Below, one piece after another: positions 8,190 to 19,800 of a stretch of 64,000 nucleotides of DNA. The notes beneath the pieces were generated by a model that was given only the letters and a program-made list of their open reading frames with translations, made no database searches and was not told the DNA's origin. Numbering within the stretch: the stretch's first letter is position 1; each line of letters opens with the position of its first letter. Source of the DNA: Panagrolaimus kolymaensis (lineage: Eukaryota > Nematoda > Chromadorea > Rhabditida > Panagrolaimidae); contig JAJQJQ010000009.1 of the NCBI GenBank assembly GCA_028622995.1, positions 6,572,001 through 6,636,000 on the forward strand, read 5' to 3'. A program made the translations under genes and the position numbers.

Positions 8190-9904
8190 ATGGAAGGAGA
8201 CTTGCCACATCTTCGGTTTTTAAAAAAAAGTATTAAATCAAAATATGATGATGATTGCATTGATCGTTTAAATTACCATTTTACATGCAGTTTTTTGCTT
8301 ATTATTAGTATGATTATTGCTGCCAAAGAATATGTGGGCCAACCCATTCAATGCTTGATGCCTGCTGAATCTAAAAGTTCTTGGGAAAGTGTGATTGAAG
8401 ATTATTGTAAGTTTTATTTTGGTTTTAATTAACTAAATTCGTTAAAATTGTGTTTAACGAGTGTCAGCAAAATTTCTTTTTTTGTAAACTTCTAATTCCC
8501 GTCTTTTTAACCAATTTCATTCACATTCTTTCCTTCTTTTTTTTATTACAACAGTCATTCCAAACTATCGAAAAATACTAATTTTTAAAAATATTTATGA
8601 AAAATACGATACAAAATGGTTTAGTAAAAAAGTTTATGGAAAAAGCATGGATTTTTTATTTTAATGAGTTTAAAACTTGAATTTTGCATACACCGACCGA
8701 GTAAAATAATTAACATGAAAAGGATCAAAATATTTTTACAATAAAATTATACTTTTAATAATTTTTTCCACTCTTTTTCAGGCTTCTCTGAAGGCACATA
8801 TTTTTTTGAAGGAAAACGATTCCCATCAATTTCTGAAAGAGAAGATTTAAAAGTTTCTTATTATAAATGGGTATGTTACTTTTTTACTACCAAAACGAAA
8901 CTTGTTACAAAAAAACTAAAAAATGTTTTAAAATTCAAAACAAAACTTTAATTTTTTTTTGGGAAAGGCAGTACACTTCTCATAAAATTAATATGGAATA
9001 ATATTGTTGTTTTTCAGATTCCAGTATATTTAATGATCCATATTTTTGGCTTTTTATTGCCTCTTTTAATCAAAAAATTTATTGTGCCTCAATTAATGGC
9101 AAAGGAATTGATTCCTTTAATGAAGAATAAAGAAAAAATGGAAGCTAAAGATTTCAAAAAGCTTCAAGGAAATAAACTTTTTACTTTAGTTTATTTACTT
9201 TATAAATTTTTAAATTTTTTTAATGTTTTTTCACATTTATTATGGATGGGATTAGCTTTAAACACTTCTTATTCCTTTTATTGGGGATTTGAAGTAATCA
9301 ACGATCTTTATTATTCTCGTGATTATAAAATGAGCCAGCAATTTCCTCGGGTTAGTTTTTTAAATATATTTTTTTATTATAAAATCATTTTTAACGAAAT
9401 TTTTAAGGTTACTTATTGCGACTATTTTCGTCGCGATGATACTTCCAGCAAGGTCATGCAACTGCCTTTTCAATGTTTTTTAGTAAGTTTGTTTTTTATA
9501 GGCTTCTTATAAATAGACTAACGGAAATACATTTTTTTCAGCCAGTAAATGCATTTACCGAAATAATTATTATTGGTTTATGGAATTGGTATTTTTTACT
9601 TAGCATTCTCAACGCCTTGGATTTTATTTATTGGATTATTGTTACTTTCGTTCCCGGATTCAATGAAAGATTTATTAAAGATCTTTTAGCTCCCCACGAT
9701 GTTAATGGCAAAGATGAATGGGTTAAAAGAATGATTAAAGAAAGTATTTCTATGGATGCCATTACGGCTCTTCGAATTATTGCATTTAATCATGATAACT
9801 TCACCGCTTCAGATTATGCCGTAAATATGTTTAAATTATCGCTGAATGAAACCAACGAAAAGGGCAGAAAAAGAGATGCAGAAAGAAAACGCAAAAAGAT
9901 TTAA
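8190..9904 (+). CDS. Innexin (gap-junction channel protein), complete, 5 exons, 358 aa
   Basis: Innexins form the hexamer-or-larger hemichannels that pair into invertebrate gap junctions in the plasma membrane. Exons: 8190-8406, 8782-8870, 9018-9350, 9408-9482, 9542-9904. The order is typical of the family: short cytoplasmic N-terminus; DRLNY before membrane segment 1 (about 28-46); AKEYVGQPIQC, then the first extracellular loop with Cys55 and Cys73; YYKW at 99-102, the family's YYxW hallmark, opening segment 2 (about 103-122); segment 3 (about 160-183); FPRVTYCDY, with Cys217 and Cys236 in the second loop; segment 4 (about 244-275); and LRIIAFN in the C-terminal domain. Departures: Leu replaces the usual Trp after the first loop Cys (CLMP for CWMP), the cytoplasmic loop is only about 37 residues, clearly shorter than in C. 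elegans innexins I recall, and the tail is strongly basic (RKRDAERKRKK). An NTS sequon at 184 could be glycosylated. Intron 3 (9351-9407) is stopless and could be misread as coding. Confidence 0.93.
8407..8781 (+). other. Innexin intron 1 (375 bp)
   Basis: It runs from a gtaagt donor splitting the Cys73 codon to a ctctttttcag acceptor. It is A/T-rich with no feature other than a short tacaccgaccgag stretch near 8690, part of which (tacaccgac) also occurs at 4531 in the OTU/Ulp1-like gene's large intron. I see nothing else in it. Confidence 0.8.
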
Positions 9905-10409
9905 TTTAACTATATTTTATTGTACTGGTTTTTTTTAAATACTTTTATTCATGATTTTTTTTTCAAAAACTCTTCAATTTTTACATTTTTTTGATTGTTT
10001 AAATTTTTCTTTATTAAATTGTATCATGTCTTTTAAGAAAACTTATTTGCAATTGTTTTTCTTCTTTATCTAAATTTTTGTTGATTGATTAACTAAATAT
10101 TGTTTTCAAAGACTTTATAACGGATTTTTTAAACAATTAAATAAAAAATAGTGTCGTTTTAAACATTTTTTGTTGAAGGAAATTAATAAATTATTAGGAA
10201 TGAGCAATTTTTTTATTTTACAAAACTCTCAATTATTCAAAAAACCAACAAAAGGGGGAGATGCAAAGTTAAAAAAGGATCGAAAAATAAGATCAAATAT
10301 AAAAAAATAAAGAGATAAAAAATGAATGGATTTTAAGCATCCGAATCATGCCAACATTTAAAAGTAAAATGTTGCAATAAATAACCACTCATGCTTTGAC
10401 TTAATTAGT
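9905..10409 (+). other. Innexin 3' flank with possible polyadenylation signals
   Basis: A/T-rich, non-coding. AATAAA occurs at 10140-10145 and 10185-10190, about 240-290 nt after the stop codon, and either could direct 3' end formation; other A-rich matches exist, so this is weak. No gene is seen between the innexin and the satellite border. Confidence 0.35.
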
Positions 10410-10558
10410 GAATGAGAAAAATATTGTATGAAGATTCATTATCAAAAAACATTGAATAATCAAAAACTTTAAATTTTTGAAATGCGGCTATTTTTTTTCT
10501 TTTCCAAGTATTTTTTATTTATTTTATTAACCATGGAAAAGCAAATCATTTCTAACTG
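10410..10558 (-). repeat. Decayed satellite unit in inverted orientation at the array border
   Basis: Read on the minus strand, this stretch follows the satellite order: ccagttagaaatgatttgc (satellite: cagcgagttaaaaaagctatg), ccatggttaataaaataaat (satellite: tcatctttaaaaaaataaat), agccgcatttcaaaaattt (satellite: tgccgcaattcaaaaattt), then caatgttttttgataatgaa and tcttc (satellite: taatgttttttgaacatgaa, acttc), fading out by ctcattcact. It is a whole unit with many substitutions. It faces the first forward unit head to head: the arms at about 10508-10534 and 10563-10590 are near-complementary around a centre near 10548. Confidence 0.75.
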
Positions 10559-11830
10559 GATGCCATGTTTAAAAAAATAAATAAAAATTATTGAGAAGAT
10601 TAAAAAAATATCCGCAATTCAAAACTTTTGAGTTCTAATGATCCAATGTTTTTTGAACATGAAACTTCGAGGTTTCATATCTCATCATTCGAGGCAGCGA
10701 GTTAAAAAAGCTATGCTGTTTCATCTTTAAAAAAATAAATAAAAATTATTTGGCTAATAAAAAATATTGCCGCAATTCAAAAATTTTGAGTTCTCATGAT
10801 CTAATGTTTTTTGAACATGAAACTTCGAGGTTTCATATCTCATAATTCGAGGCAGCGAGTTAAAAAAGCTATGCTGTTTCATCTTTAAAAAAATAAATGA
10901 AAGTTATTGAGAAGATTAAAAAAATATCCGCAATTCAAAAATTTTGAGTTCTCATGATCTAATGTTTTTTGAACATGAAACTTCGAGGTTTCATATCTCA
11001 TAATTCGAGGCAGCGAGTTAAAAAAGCTATGCTGTTTCATCTTTAAAAAAATAAATCAAAATTATTGAGAAGATTAAAAAAATATCCGCAATTCAAAAAT
11101 TTTGAGTTCTAATGATCTAATGTTTTTTGAACATGAAACTTCGAGGTTTCATATCTCATCATTCGAGGCAGCGAGTTAAAAAAGCTATGCTGTTTCATCT
11201 TTAAAAAAATAAATCAAAATTATTGAGAAGATTAAAAAAATATCCGCAATTCAAAAATTTTGAGTTCTAATGATCTAATGTTTTTTGAACATGAAACTTC
11301 GAGGTTTCATATCTCATCATTCGAGGCAGCGAGTTAAAAAAGCTATGCTGTTTCATCTTTAAAAAAATAAATCAAAATTATTGAGAAGATTAAAAAAATA
11401 TCCGCAATTCAAAAATTTTGAGTTCTAATGATCTAATGTTTTTTGAACATGAAACTTCGAGGTTTCATATCTCATAATTCGAGGCAGCCAGTTAAAAAAG
11501 CTATGCTGTTTCATCTTTAAAAAAATAAATGAAAGTTATTGAGAAGATTAAAAAAATATCCGCAATTCAAAAATTTTGAGTTCTAATGATCTAATGTTTT
11601 TTGAACATGAAACTTCGAGGTTTCATATCTCATCATTCGAGGCAGCGAGTTAAAAAAGCTATGCTGTTTCATCTTTAAAAAAATAAATAAAAATTATTTG
11701 GCTAATAAAAAATATTGCCGCAATTCAAAAATTTTGAGTTCTAATGATCTAATGTTTTTTGAACATGAAACTTCGAGGTTTCATATCTCATCATTCGAGG
11801 CAGCGAGTTAAAAAAGCTATGCTGTTTCAT

Positions 11831-13410
11831 CTTTAAAAAAATAAATGAAAGTTATTGAGAAGATTAAAAAAATATCCGCAATTCAAAAATTTTGAGTTCT
11901 CATGATCTAATGTTTTTTGAACATGAAACTTCGAGGTTTCATATCTCATAATTCGAGGCAGCGAGTTAAAAAAGCTATGCTGTTTCATCTTTAAAAAAAT
12001 AAATGAAAGTTATTGAGAAGATTAAAAAAATATCCGCAATTCAAAAATTTTGAGTTCAAATGATCTAATGTTTTTTGAACATGAAACTTCGAGGTTTCAT
12101 ATCTCATCATTCGAGGCAGCGAGTTAAAAAAGCTATGCTGTTTCATCTTTAAAAAAATAAATGAAAATTATTGAGAAGATTAAAAAAATATCCGCAATTC
12201 AAAAATTTTGAGTTCTCATGATCTAATGTTTTTTGAACATGAAACTTCGAGGTTTCATATCTCATCATTCGAGGCAGCGAGTTAAAAAAGCTATGCTGTT
12301 TCATCTTTAAAAAAATAAATAAAAATTATTTGGCTAATAAAAAATATTGCCGCAATTCAAAAATTTTGGGTTCTCATGATCTAATGTTTTTTGAACATGA
12401 AACTTCGAGGTTTCATATCTCATCATTCGAGGCAGCGAGTTAAAAAAGCTATGCTGTTTCATCTTTAAAAAAATAAATAAAAATTATTTGGCTAATAAAA
12501 AATATTGCCGCAATTCAAAAATTTTGAGTTCTCATGATCTAATGTTTTTTGAACATGAAACTTCGAGGTTTCATATCTCATCATTCGAGGCAGCGAGTTA
12601 AAAAAGCTATGCTGTTTCATCTTTAAAAAAATAAATGAAAGTTATTGAGAAGATTAAAAAAATATCCGCAATTCAAAAATTTTGAGTTCTAATGATCTAA
12701 TGTTTTTTGAACATGAAACTTAAAGGTTTCATATCTCATCATTCGAGGCAGCGAGTTAAAAAAGCTTTGCTGTTTCATCTTTAAAAAAATAAATAAAAAT
12801 TATTTGGCTAATAAAAAATATTGCCGCAATTCAAAAATTTTGAGTTCTCATGATCTAATGTTTTTTGAACATGAAACTTCGAGGTTTCATATCTCATAAT
12901 TCGAGGCAGCGAGTTAAAAAAGCTATGCTGTTTCATCTTTAAAAAAATAAATGAAAGTTATTGAGAAGATTAAAAAAATATCCGCAATTCAAAAATTTTG
13001 AGTTCAAATGATCTAATGTTTTTTGAACATGAAACTTCGAGGTTTCATATCTCATCATTCGAGGCAGCGAGTTAAAAAAGCTATGCTGTTTCATCTTTAA
13101 AAAAATAAATAAAAATTATTTGGCTAATAAAAAATATTGCCGCAATTCAAAAATTTTGAGTTCTAATGATCTAATGTTTTTTGAACATGAAACTTCGAGG
13201 TTTCATATCTCATCATTCGAGGCAGCGAGTTAAAAAAGCTATGCTGTTTCATCTTTAAAAAAATAAATGAAAGTTATTGAGAAGATTAAAAAAATATCCG
13301 CAATTCAAAAATTTTGAGTTCTAATGATCTAATGTTTTTTGAACATGAAACTTCGAGGTTTCATATCTCATCATTCGAGGCAGCGAGTTAAAAAAGCTAT
13401 GCTGTTTCAT
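11831..13410 (+). repeat. Ten-unit block, first copy (order BBBAABABAB)
   Basis: Ten successive units have the type order B B B A A B A B A B and carry rare markers: gggttc at 12368, a cttaaagg change at 12719-12726, and gctttgc at 12764. The same order and markers recur 3476 bp (22 units) to the right. The units on either side break the match, so these are the block ends. Confidence 0.8.
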
Positions 13411-15306
13411 CTTTAAAAAAATAAATAAAAATTATTTGGCTAATAAAAAATATTGCCGCAATTCAAAAATTTTGAGTTCTAATGATCTAATGTTTTTTGA
13501 ACATGAAACTTCGAGGTTTCATATCTCATAATTCGAGGCAGCGAGTTAAAAAAGCTATGCTGTTTCATCTTTAAAAAAATAAATGAAAGTTATTGAGAAG
13601 ATTAAAAAAATATCCGCAATTCAAAAATTTTGAGTTCAAATGATCTAATGTTTTTTGAACATGAAACTTCGAGGTTTCATATCTCATCATTCGAGGCAGC
13701 GAGTTAAAAAAGCTATGCTGTTTCATCTTTAAAAAAATAAATAAAAATTATTTGGCTAATAAAAAATATTGCCGCAATTCAAAAATTTTGAGTTCTAATG
13801 ATCTAATGTTTTTTGAACATGAAACTTCGAGGTTTCATATCTCATCATTCGAGGCAGCGAGTTAAAAAAGCTATGCTGTTTCATCTTTAAAAAAATAAAT
13901 GAAAGTTATTGAGAAGATTAAAAAAATATCCGCAATTCAAAAATTTTGAGTTCTAATGATCTAATGTTTTTTGAACATGAAACTTCGAGGTTTCATATCT
14001 CATCATTCGAGGCAGCGAGTTAAAAAAGCTATGCTGTTTCATCTTTAAAAAAATAAATAAAAATTATTTGGCTAATAAAAAATATTGCCGCAATTCAAAA
14101 ATTTTGAGTTCTAATGATCTAATGTTTTTTGAACATGAAACTTCGAGGTTTCATATCTCATAATTCGAGGCAGCGAGTTAAAAAAGCTATGCTGTTTCAT
14201 CTTTAAAAAAATAAATGAAAGTTATTGAGAAGATTAAAAAAATATCCGCAATTCAAAAATTTTGAGTTCAAATGATCTAATGTTTTTTGAACATGAAACT
14301 TCGAGGTTTCATATCTCATCATTCGAGGCAGCGAGTTAAAAAAGCTATGCTGTTTCATCTTTAAAAAAATAAATAAAAATTATTTGGCTAATAAAAAATA
14401 TTGCCGCAATTCAAAAATTTTGAGTTCTAATGATCTAATGTTTTTTGAACATGAAACTTCGAGGTTTCATATCTCATCATTCGAGGCAGCGAGTTAAAAA
14501 AGCTATGCTGTTTCATCTTTAAAAAAATAAATGAAAGTTATTGAGAAGATTAAAAAAATATCCGCAATTCAAAAATTTTGAGTTCTAATGATCTAATGTT
14601 TTTTGAACATGAAACTTCGAGGTTTCATATCTCATCATTCGAGGCAGCGAGTTAAAAAAGCTATGCTGTTTCATCTTTAAAAAAATAAATAAAAATTATT
14701 TGGCTAATAAAAAATATTGCCGCAATTCAAAAATTTTGAGTTCTAATGATCTAATGTTTTTTGAACATGAAACTTCGAGGTTTCATATCTCATAATTCGA
14801 GGCAGCGAGTTAAAAAAGCTATGCTGTTTCATCTTTAAAAAAATAAATGAAAGTTATTGAGAAGATTAAAAAAATATCCGCAATTCAAAAATTTTGAGTT
14901 CAAATGATCTAATGTTTTTTGAACATGAAACTTCGAGGTTTCATATCTCATCATTCGAGGCAGCGAGTTAAAAAAGCTATGCTGTTTCATCTTTAAAAAA
15001 ATAAATAAAAATTATTTGGCTAATAAAAAATATTGCCGCAATTCAAAAATTTTGAGTTCTAATGATCTAATGTTTTTTGAACATGAAACTTCGAGGTTTC
15101 ATATCTCATCATTCGAGGCAGCGAGTTAAAAAAGCTATGCTGTTTCATCTTTAAAAAAATAAATGAAAGTTATTGAGAAGATTAAAAAAATATCCGCAAT
15201 TCAAAAATTTTGAGTTCTAATGATCTAATGTTTTTTGAACATGAAACTTCGAGGTTTCATATCTCATCATTCGAGGCAGCGAGTTAAAAAAGCTATGCTG
15301 TTTCAT
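12937..15306 (+). repeat. 632-bp tetramer higher-order repeat (about 3.75 copies)
   Basis: Units follow the order B (ttcaaatgatc), A, B, A (with tcataattcg in place of tcatcattcg), repeated at 12937, 13569, 14201 and 14833. The caaatg marker recurs at 13005, 13637, 14269 and 14901, each 632 bp apart. The fourth copy lacks the last A unit, where the second copy of the ten-unit block begins. The first copy overlaps the end of the first ten-unit block. Confidence 0.8.
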
Positions 15307-16886
15307 CTTTAAAAAAATAAATGAAAGTTATTGAGAAGATTAAAAAAATATCCGCAATTCAAAAATTTTGAGTTCTCATGATCTAATGTTTTTTGAACAT
15401 GAAACTTCGAGGTTTCATATCTCATAATTCGAGGCAGCGAGTTAAAAAAGCTATGCTGTTTCATCTTTAAAAAAATAAATGAAAGTTATTGAGAAGATTA
15501 AAAAAATATCCGCAATTCAAAAATTTTGAGTTCAAATGATCTAATGTTTTTTGAACATGAAACTTCGAGGTTTCATATCTCATCATTCGAGGCAGCGAGT
15601 TAAAAAAGCTATGCTGTTTCATCTTTAAAAAAATAAATGAAAATTATTGAGAAGATTAAAAAAATATCCGCAATTCAAAAATTTTGAGTTCTCATGATCT
15701 AATGTTTTTTGAACATGAAACTTCGAGGTTTCATATCTCATCATTCGAGGCAGCGAGTTAAAAAAGCTATGCTGTTTCATCTTTAAAAAAATAAATAAAA
15801 ATTATTTGGCTAATAAAAAATATTGCCGCAATTCAAAAATTTTGGGTTCTCATGATCTAATGTTTTTTGAACATGAAACTTCGAGGTTTCATATCTCATC
15901 ATTCGAGGCAGCGAGTTAAAAAAGCTATGCTGTTTCATCTTTAAAAAAATAAATAAAAATTATTTGGCTAATAAAAAATATTGCCGCAATTCAAAAATTT
16001 TGAGTTCTCATGATCTAATGTTTTTTGAACATGAAACTTCGAGGTTTCATATCTCATCATTCGAGGCAGCGAGTTAAAAAAGCTATGCTGTTTCATCTTT
16101 AAAAAAATAAATGAAAGTTATTGAGAAGATTAAAAAAATATCCGCAATTCAAAAATTTTGAGTTCTAATGATCTAATGTTTTTTGAACATGAAACTTAAA
16201 GGTTTCATATCTCATCATTCGAGGCAGCGAGTTAAAAAAGCTTTGCTGTTTCATCTTTAAAAAAATAAATAAAAATTATTTGGCTAATAAAAAATATTGC
16301 CGCAATTCAAAAATTTTGAGTTCTCATGATCTAATGTTTTTTGAACATGAAACTTCGAGGTTTCATATCTCATAATTCGAGGCAGCGAGTTAAAAAAGCT
16401 ATGCTGTTTCATCTTTAAAAAAATAAATGAAAGTTATTGAGAAGATTAAAAAAATATCCGCAATTCAAAAATTTTGAGTTCAAATGATCTAATGTTTTTT
16501 GAACATGAAACTTCGAGGTTTCATATCTCATCATTCGAGGCAGCGAGTTAAAAAAGCTATGCTGTTTCATCTTTAAAAAAATAAATAAAAATTATTTGGC
16601 TAATAAAAAATATTGCCGCAATTCAAAAATTTTGAGTTCTAATGATCTAATGTTTTTTGAACATGAAACTTCGAGGTTTCATATCTCATCATTCGAGGCA
16701 GCGAGTTAAAAAAGCTATGCTGTTTCATCTTTAAAAAAATAAATGAAAGTTATTGAGAAGATTAAAAAAATATCCGCAATTCAAAAATTTTGAGTTCTAA
16801 TGATCTAATGTTTTTTGAACATGAAACTTCGAGGTTTCATATCTCATCATTCGAGGCAGCGAGTTAAAAAAGCTATGCTGTTTCAT
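15307..16886 (+). repeat. Ten-unit block, second copy
   Basis: It repeats the block at 11831-13410 with the same unit order and the same private markers: gggttc at 15844, cttaaagg at 16195, and gctttgc at 16240. Each is exactly 3476 bp from its partner. After 16886 a B unit stands where the first copy is followed by an A unit. Confidence 0.8.
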
Positions 16887-19800
16887 CTTTAAAAAAATAA
16901 ATGAAAGTTATTGAGAAGATTAAAAAAATATCCGCAATTCAAAAATTTTGAGTTCTAATGATCTAATGTTTTTTGAACATGAAACTTCGAGGTTTCATAT
17001 CTCATCATTCGAGGCAGCGAGTTAAAAAAGCTATGCTGTTTCATCTTTAAAAAAATAAATAAAAATTATTTGGCTAATAAAAAATATTGCCGCAATTCAA
17101 AAATTTTGAGTTCTAATGATCTAATGTTTTTTGAACATGAAACTTCGAGGTTTCATATCTCATCATTCGAGGCAGCGAGTTAAAAAAGCTATGCTGTTTC
17201 ATCTTTAAAAAAATAAATGAAAGTTATTGAGAAGATTAAAAAAATATCCGCAATTCAAAAATTTTGAGTTCTAATGATCTAATGTTTTTTGAACATGAAA
17301 CTTCGAGGTTTCATATCTCATCATTCGAGGCAGCGAGTTAAAAAAGCTATGCTGTTTCATCTTTAAAAAAATAAATAAAAATTATTTGGCTAATAAAAAA
17401 TATTGCCGCAATTCAAAAATTTTGAGTTCTAATGATCTAATGTTTTTTGAACATGAAACTTCGAGGTTTCATATCTCATCATTCGAGGCAGCGAGTTAAA
17501 AAAGCTATGCTGTTTCATCTTTAAAAAAATAAATGAAAGTTATTGAGAAGATTAAAAAAATATCCGCAATTCAAAAATTTTGAGTTCTAATGATCTAATG
17601 TTTTTTGAACATGAAACTTCGAGGTTTCATATCTCATCATTCGAGGCAGCGAGTTAAAAAAGCTATGCTGTTTCATCTTTAAAAAAATAAATGAAAGTTA
17701 TTGAGAAGATTAAAAAAATATCCGCAATTCAAAAATTTTGAGTTCTCATGATCTAATGTTTTTTGAACATGAAACTTCGAGGTTTCATATCTCATCATTC
17801 GAGGCAGCGAGTTAAAAAAGCTATGCTGTTTCATCTTTAAAAAAATAAATAAAAATTATTTGGCTAATAAAAAATATTGCCGCAATTCAAAAATTTTGAG
17901 TTCTAATGATCTAATGTTTTTTGAACATGAAACTTCGAGGTTTCATATCTCATCATTCGAGGCAGCGAGTTAAAAAAGCTATGCTGTTTCATCTTTAAAA
18001 AAATAAATAAAAATTATTTGGCTAATAAAAAATATTGCCGCAATTCAAAAATTTTGAGTTCTCATGATCTAATGTTTTTTGAACATGAAACTTCGAGGTT
18101 TCATATCTCATAATTCGAGGCAGCGAGTTAAAAAAGCTATGCTGTTTCATCTTTAAAAAAATAAATGAAAGTTATTGAGAAGATTAAAAAAATATCCGCA
18201 ATTCAAAAATTTTGAGTTCAAATGATCTAATGTTTTTTGAACATGAAACTTCGAGGTTTCATATCTCATCATTCGAGGCAGCGAGTTAAAAAAGCTATGC
18301 TGTTTCATCTTTAAAAAAATAAATAAAAATTATTTGGCTAATAAAAAATATTGCCGCAATTCAAAAATTTTGAGTTCTAATGATCTAATGTTTTTTGAAC
18401 ATGAAACTTCGAGGTTTCATATCTCATCATTCGAGGCAGCGAGTTAAAAAAGCTATGCTGTTTCATCTTTAAAAAAATAAATGAAAGTTATTGAGAAGAT
18501 TAAAAAAATATCCGCAATTCAAAAATTTTGAGTTCTAATGATCTAATGTTTTTTGAACATGAAACTTCGAGGTTTCATATCTCATCATTCGAGGCAGCGA
18601 GTTAAAAAAGCTATGCTGTTTCATCTTTAAAAAAATAAATAAAAATTATTTGGCTAATAAAAAATATTGCCGCAATTCAAAAATTTTGAGTTCTAATGAT
18701 CTAATGTTTTTTGAACATGAAACTTCGAGGTTTCATATCTCATCATTCGAGGCAGCGAGTTAAAAAAGCTATGCTGTTTCATCTTTAAAAAAATAAATGA
18801 AAGTTATTGAGAAGATTAAAAAAATATCCGCAATTCAAAAATTTTGAGTTCTAATGATCTAATGTTTTTTGAACATGAAACTTCGAGGTTTCATATCTCA
18901 TCATTCGAGGCAGCGAGTTAAAAAAGCTATGCTGTTTCATCTTTAAAAAAATAAATAAAAATTATTTGGCTAATAAAAAATATTGCCGCAATTCAAAAAT
19001 TTTGAGTTCTAATGATCTAATGTTTTTTGAACATGAAACTTCGAGGTTTCATATCTCATCATTCGAGGCAGCGAGTTAAAAAAGCTATGCTGTTTCATCT
19101 TTAAAAAAATAAATGAAAGTTATTGAGAAGATTAAAAAAATATCCGCAATTCAAAAATTTTGAGTTCTAATGATCTAATGTTTTTTGAACATGAAACTTC
19201 GAGGTTTCATATCTCATCATTCGAGGCAGCGAGTTAAAAAAGCTATGCTGTTTCATCTTTAAAAAAATAAATGAAAGTTATTGAGAAGATTAAAAAAATA
19301 TCCGCAATTCAAAAATTTTGAGTTCTCATGATCTAATGTTTTTTGAACATGAAACTTCGAGGTTTCATATCTCATCATTCGAGGCAGCGAGTTAAAAAAG
19401 CTATGCTGTTTCATCTTTAAAAAAATAAATAAAAATTATTTGGCTAATAAAAAATATTGCCGCAATTCAAAAATTTTGAGTTCTAATGATCTAATGTTTT
19501 TTGAACATGAAACTTCGAGGTTTCATATCTCATCATTCGAGGCAGCGAGTTAAAAAAGCTATGCTGTTTCATCTTTAAAAAAATAAATGAAAGTTATTGA
19601 GAAGATTAAAAAAATATCCGCAATTCAAAAATTTTGAGTTCTCATGATCTAATGTTTTTTGAACATGAAACTTCGAGGTTTCATATCTCATCATTCGAGG
19701 CAGCGAGTTAAAAAAGCTATGCTGTTTCATCTTTAAAAAAATAAATGAAAGTTATTGAGAAGATTATAAAAATATCCGCAATTCAAAAATTTTGAGTTCT

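Noticed and set aside
9351..9407. 19 extra residues within the innexin (reading straight through)
   Set aside because: The stretch has a gttagt donor and ttttaag acceptor, is Phe/Ile-rich, and its removal restores the family's FPR-VT-CD junction, so it is treated as an intron.
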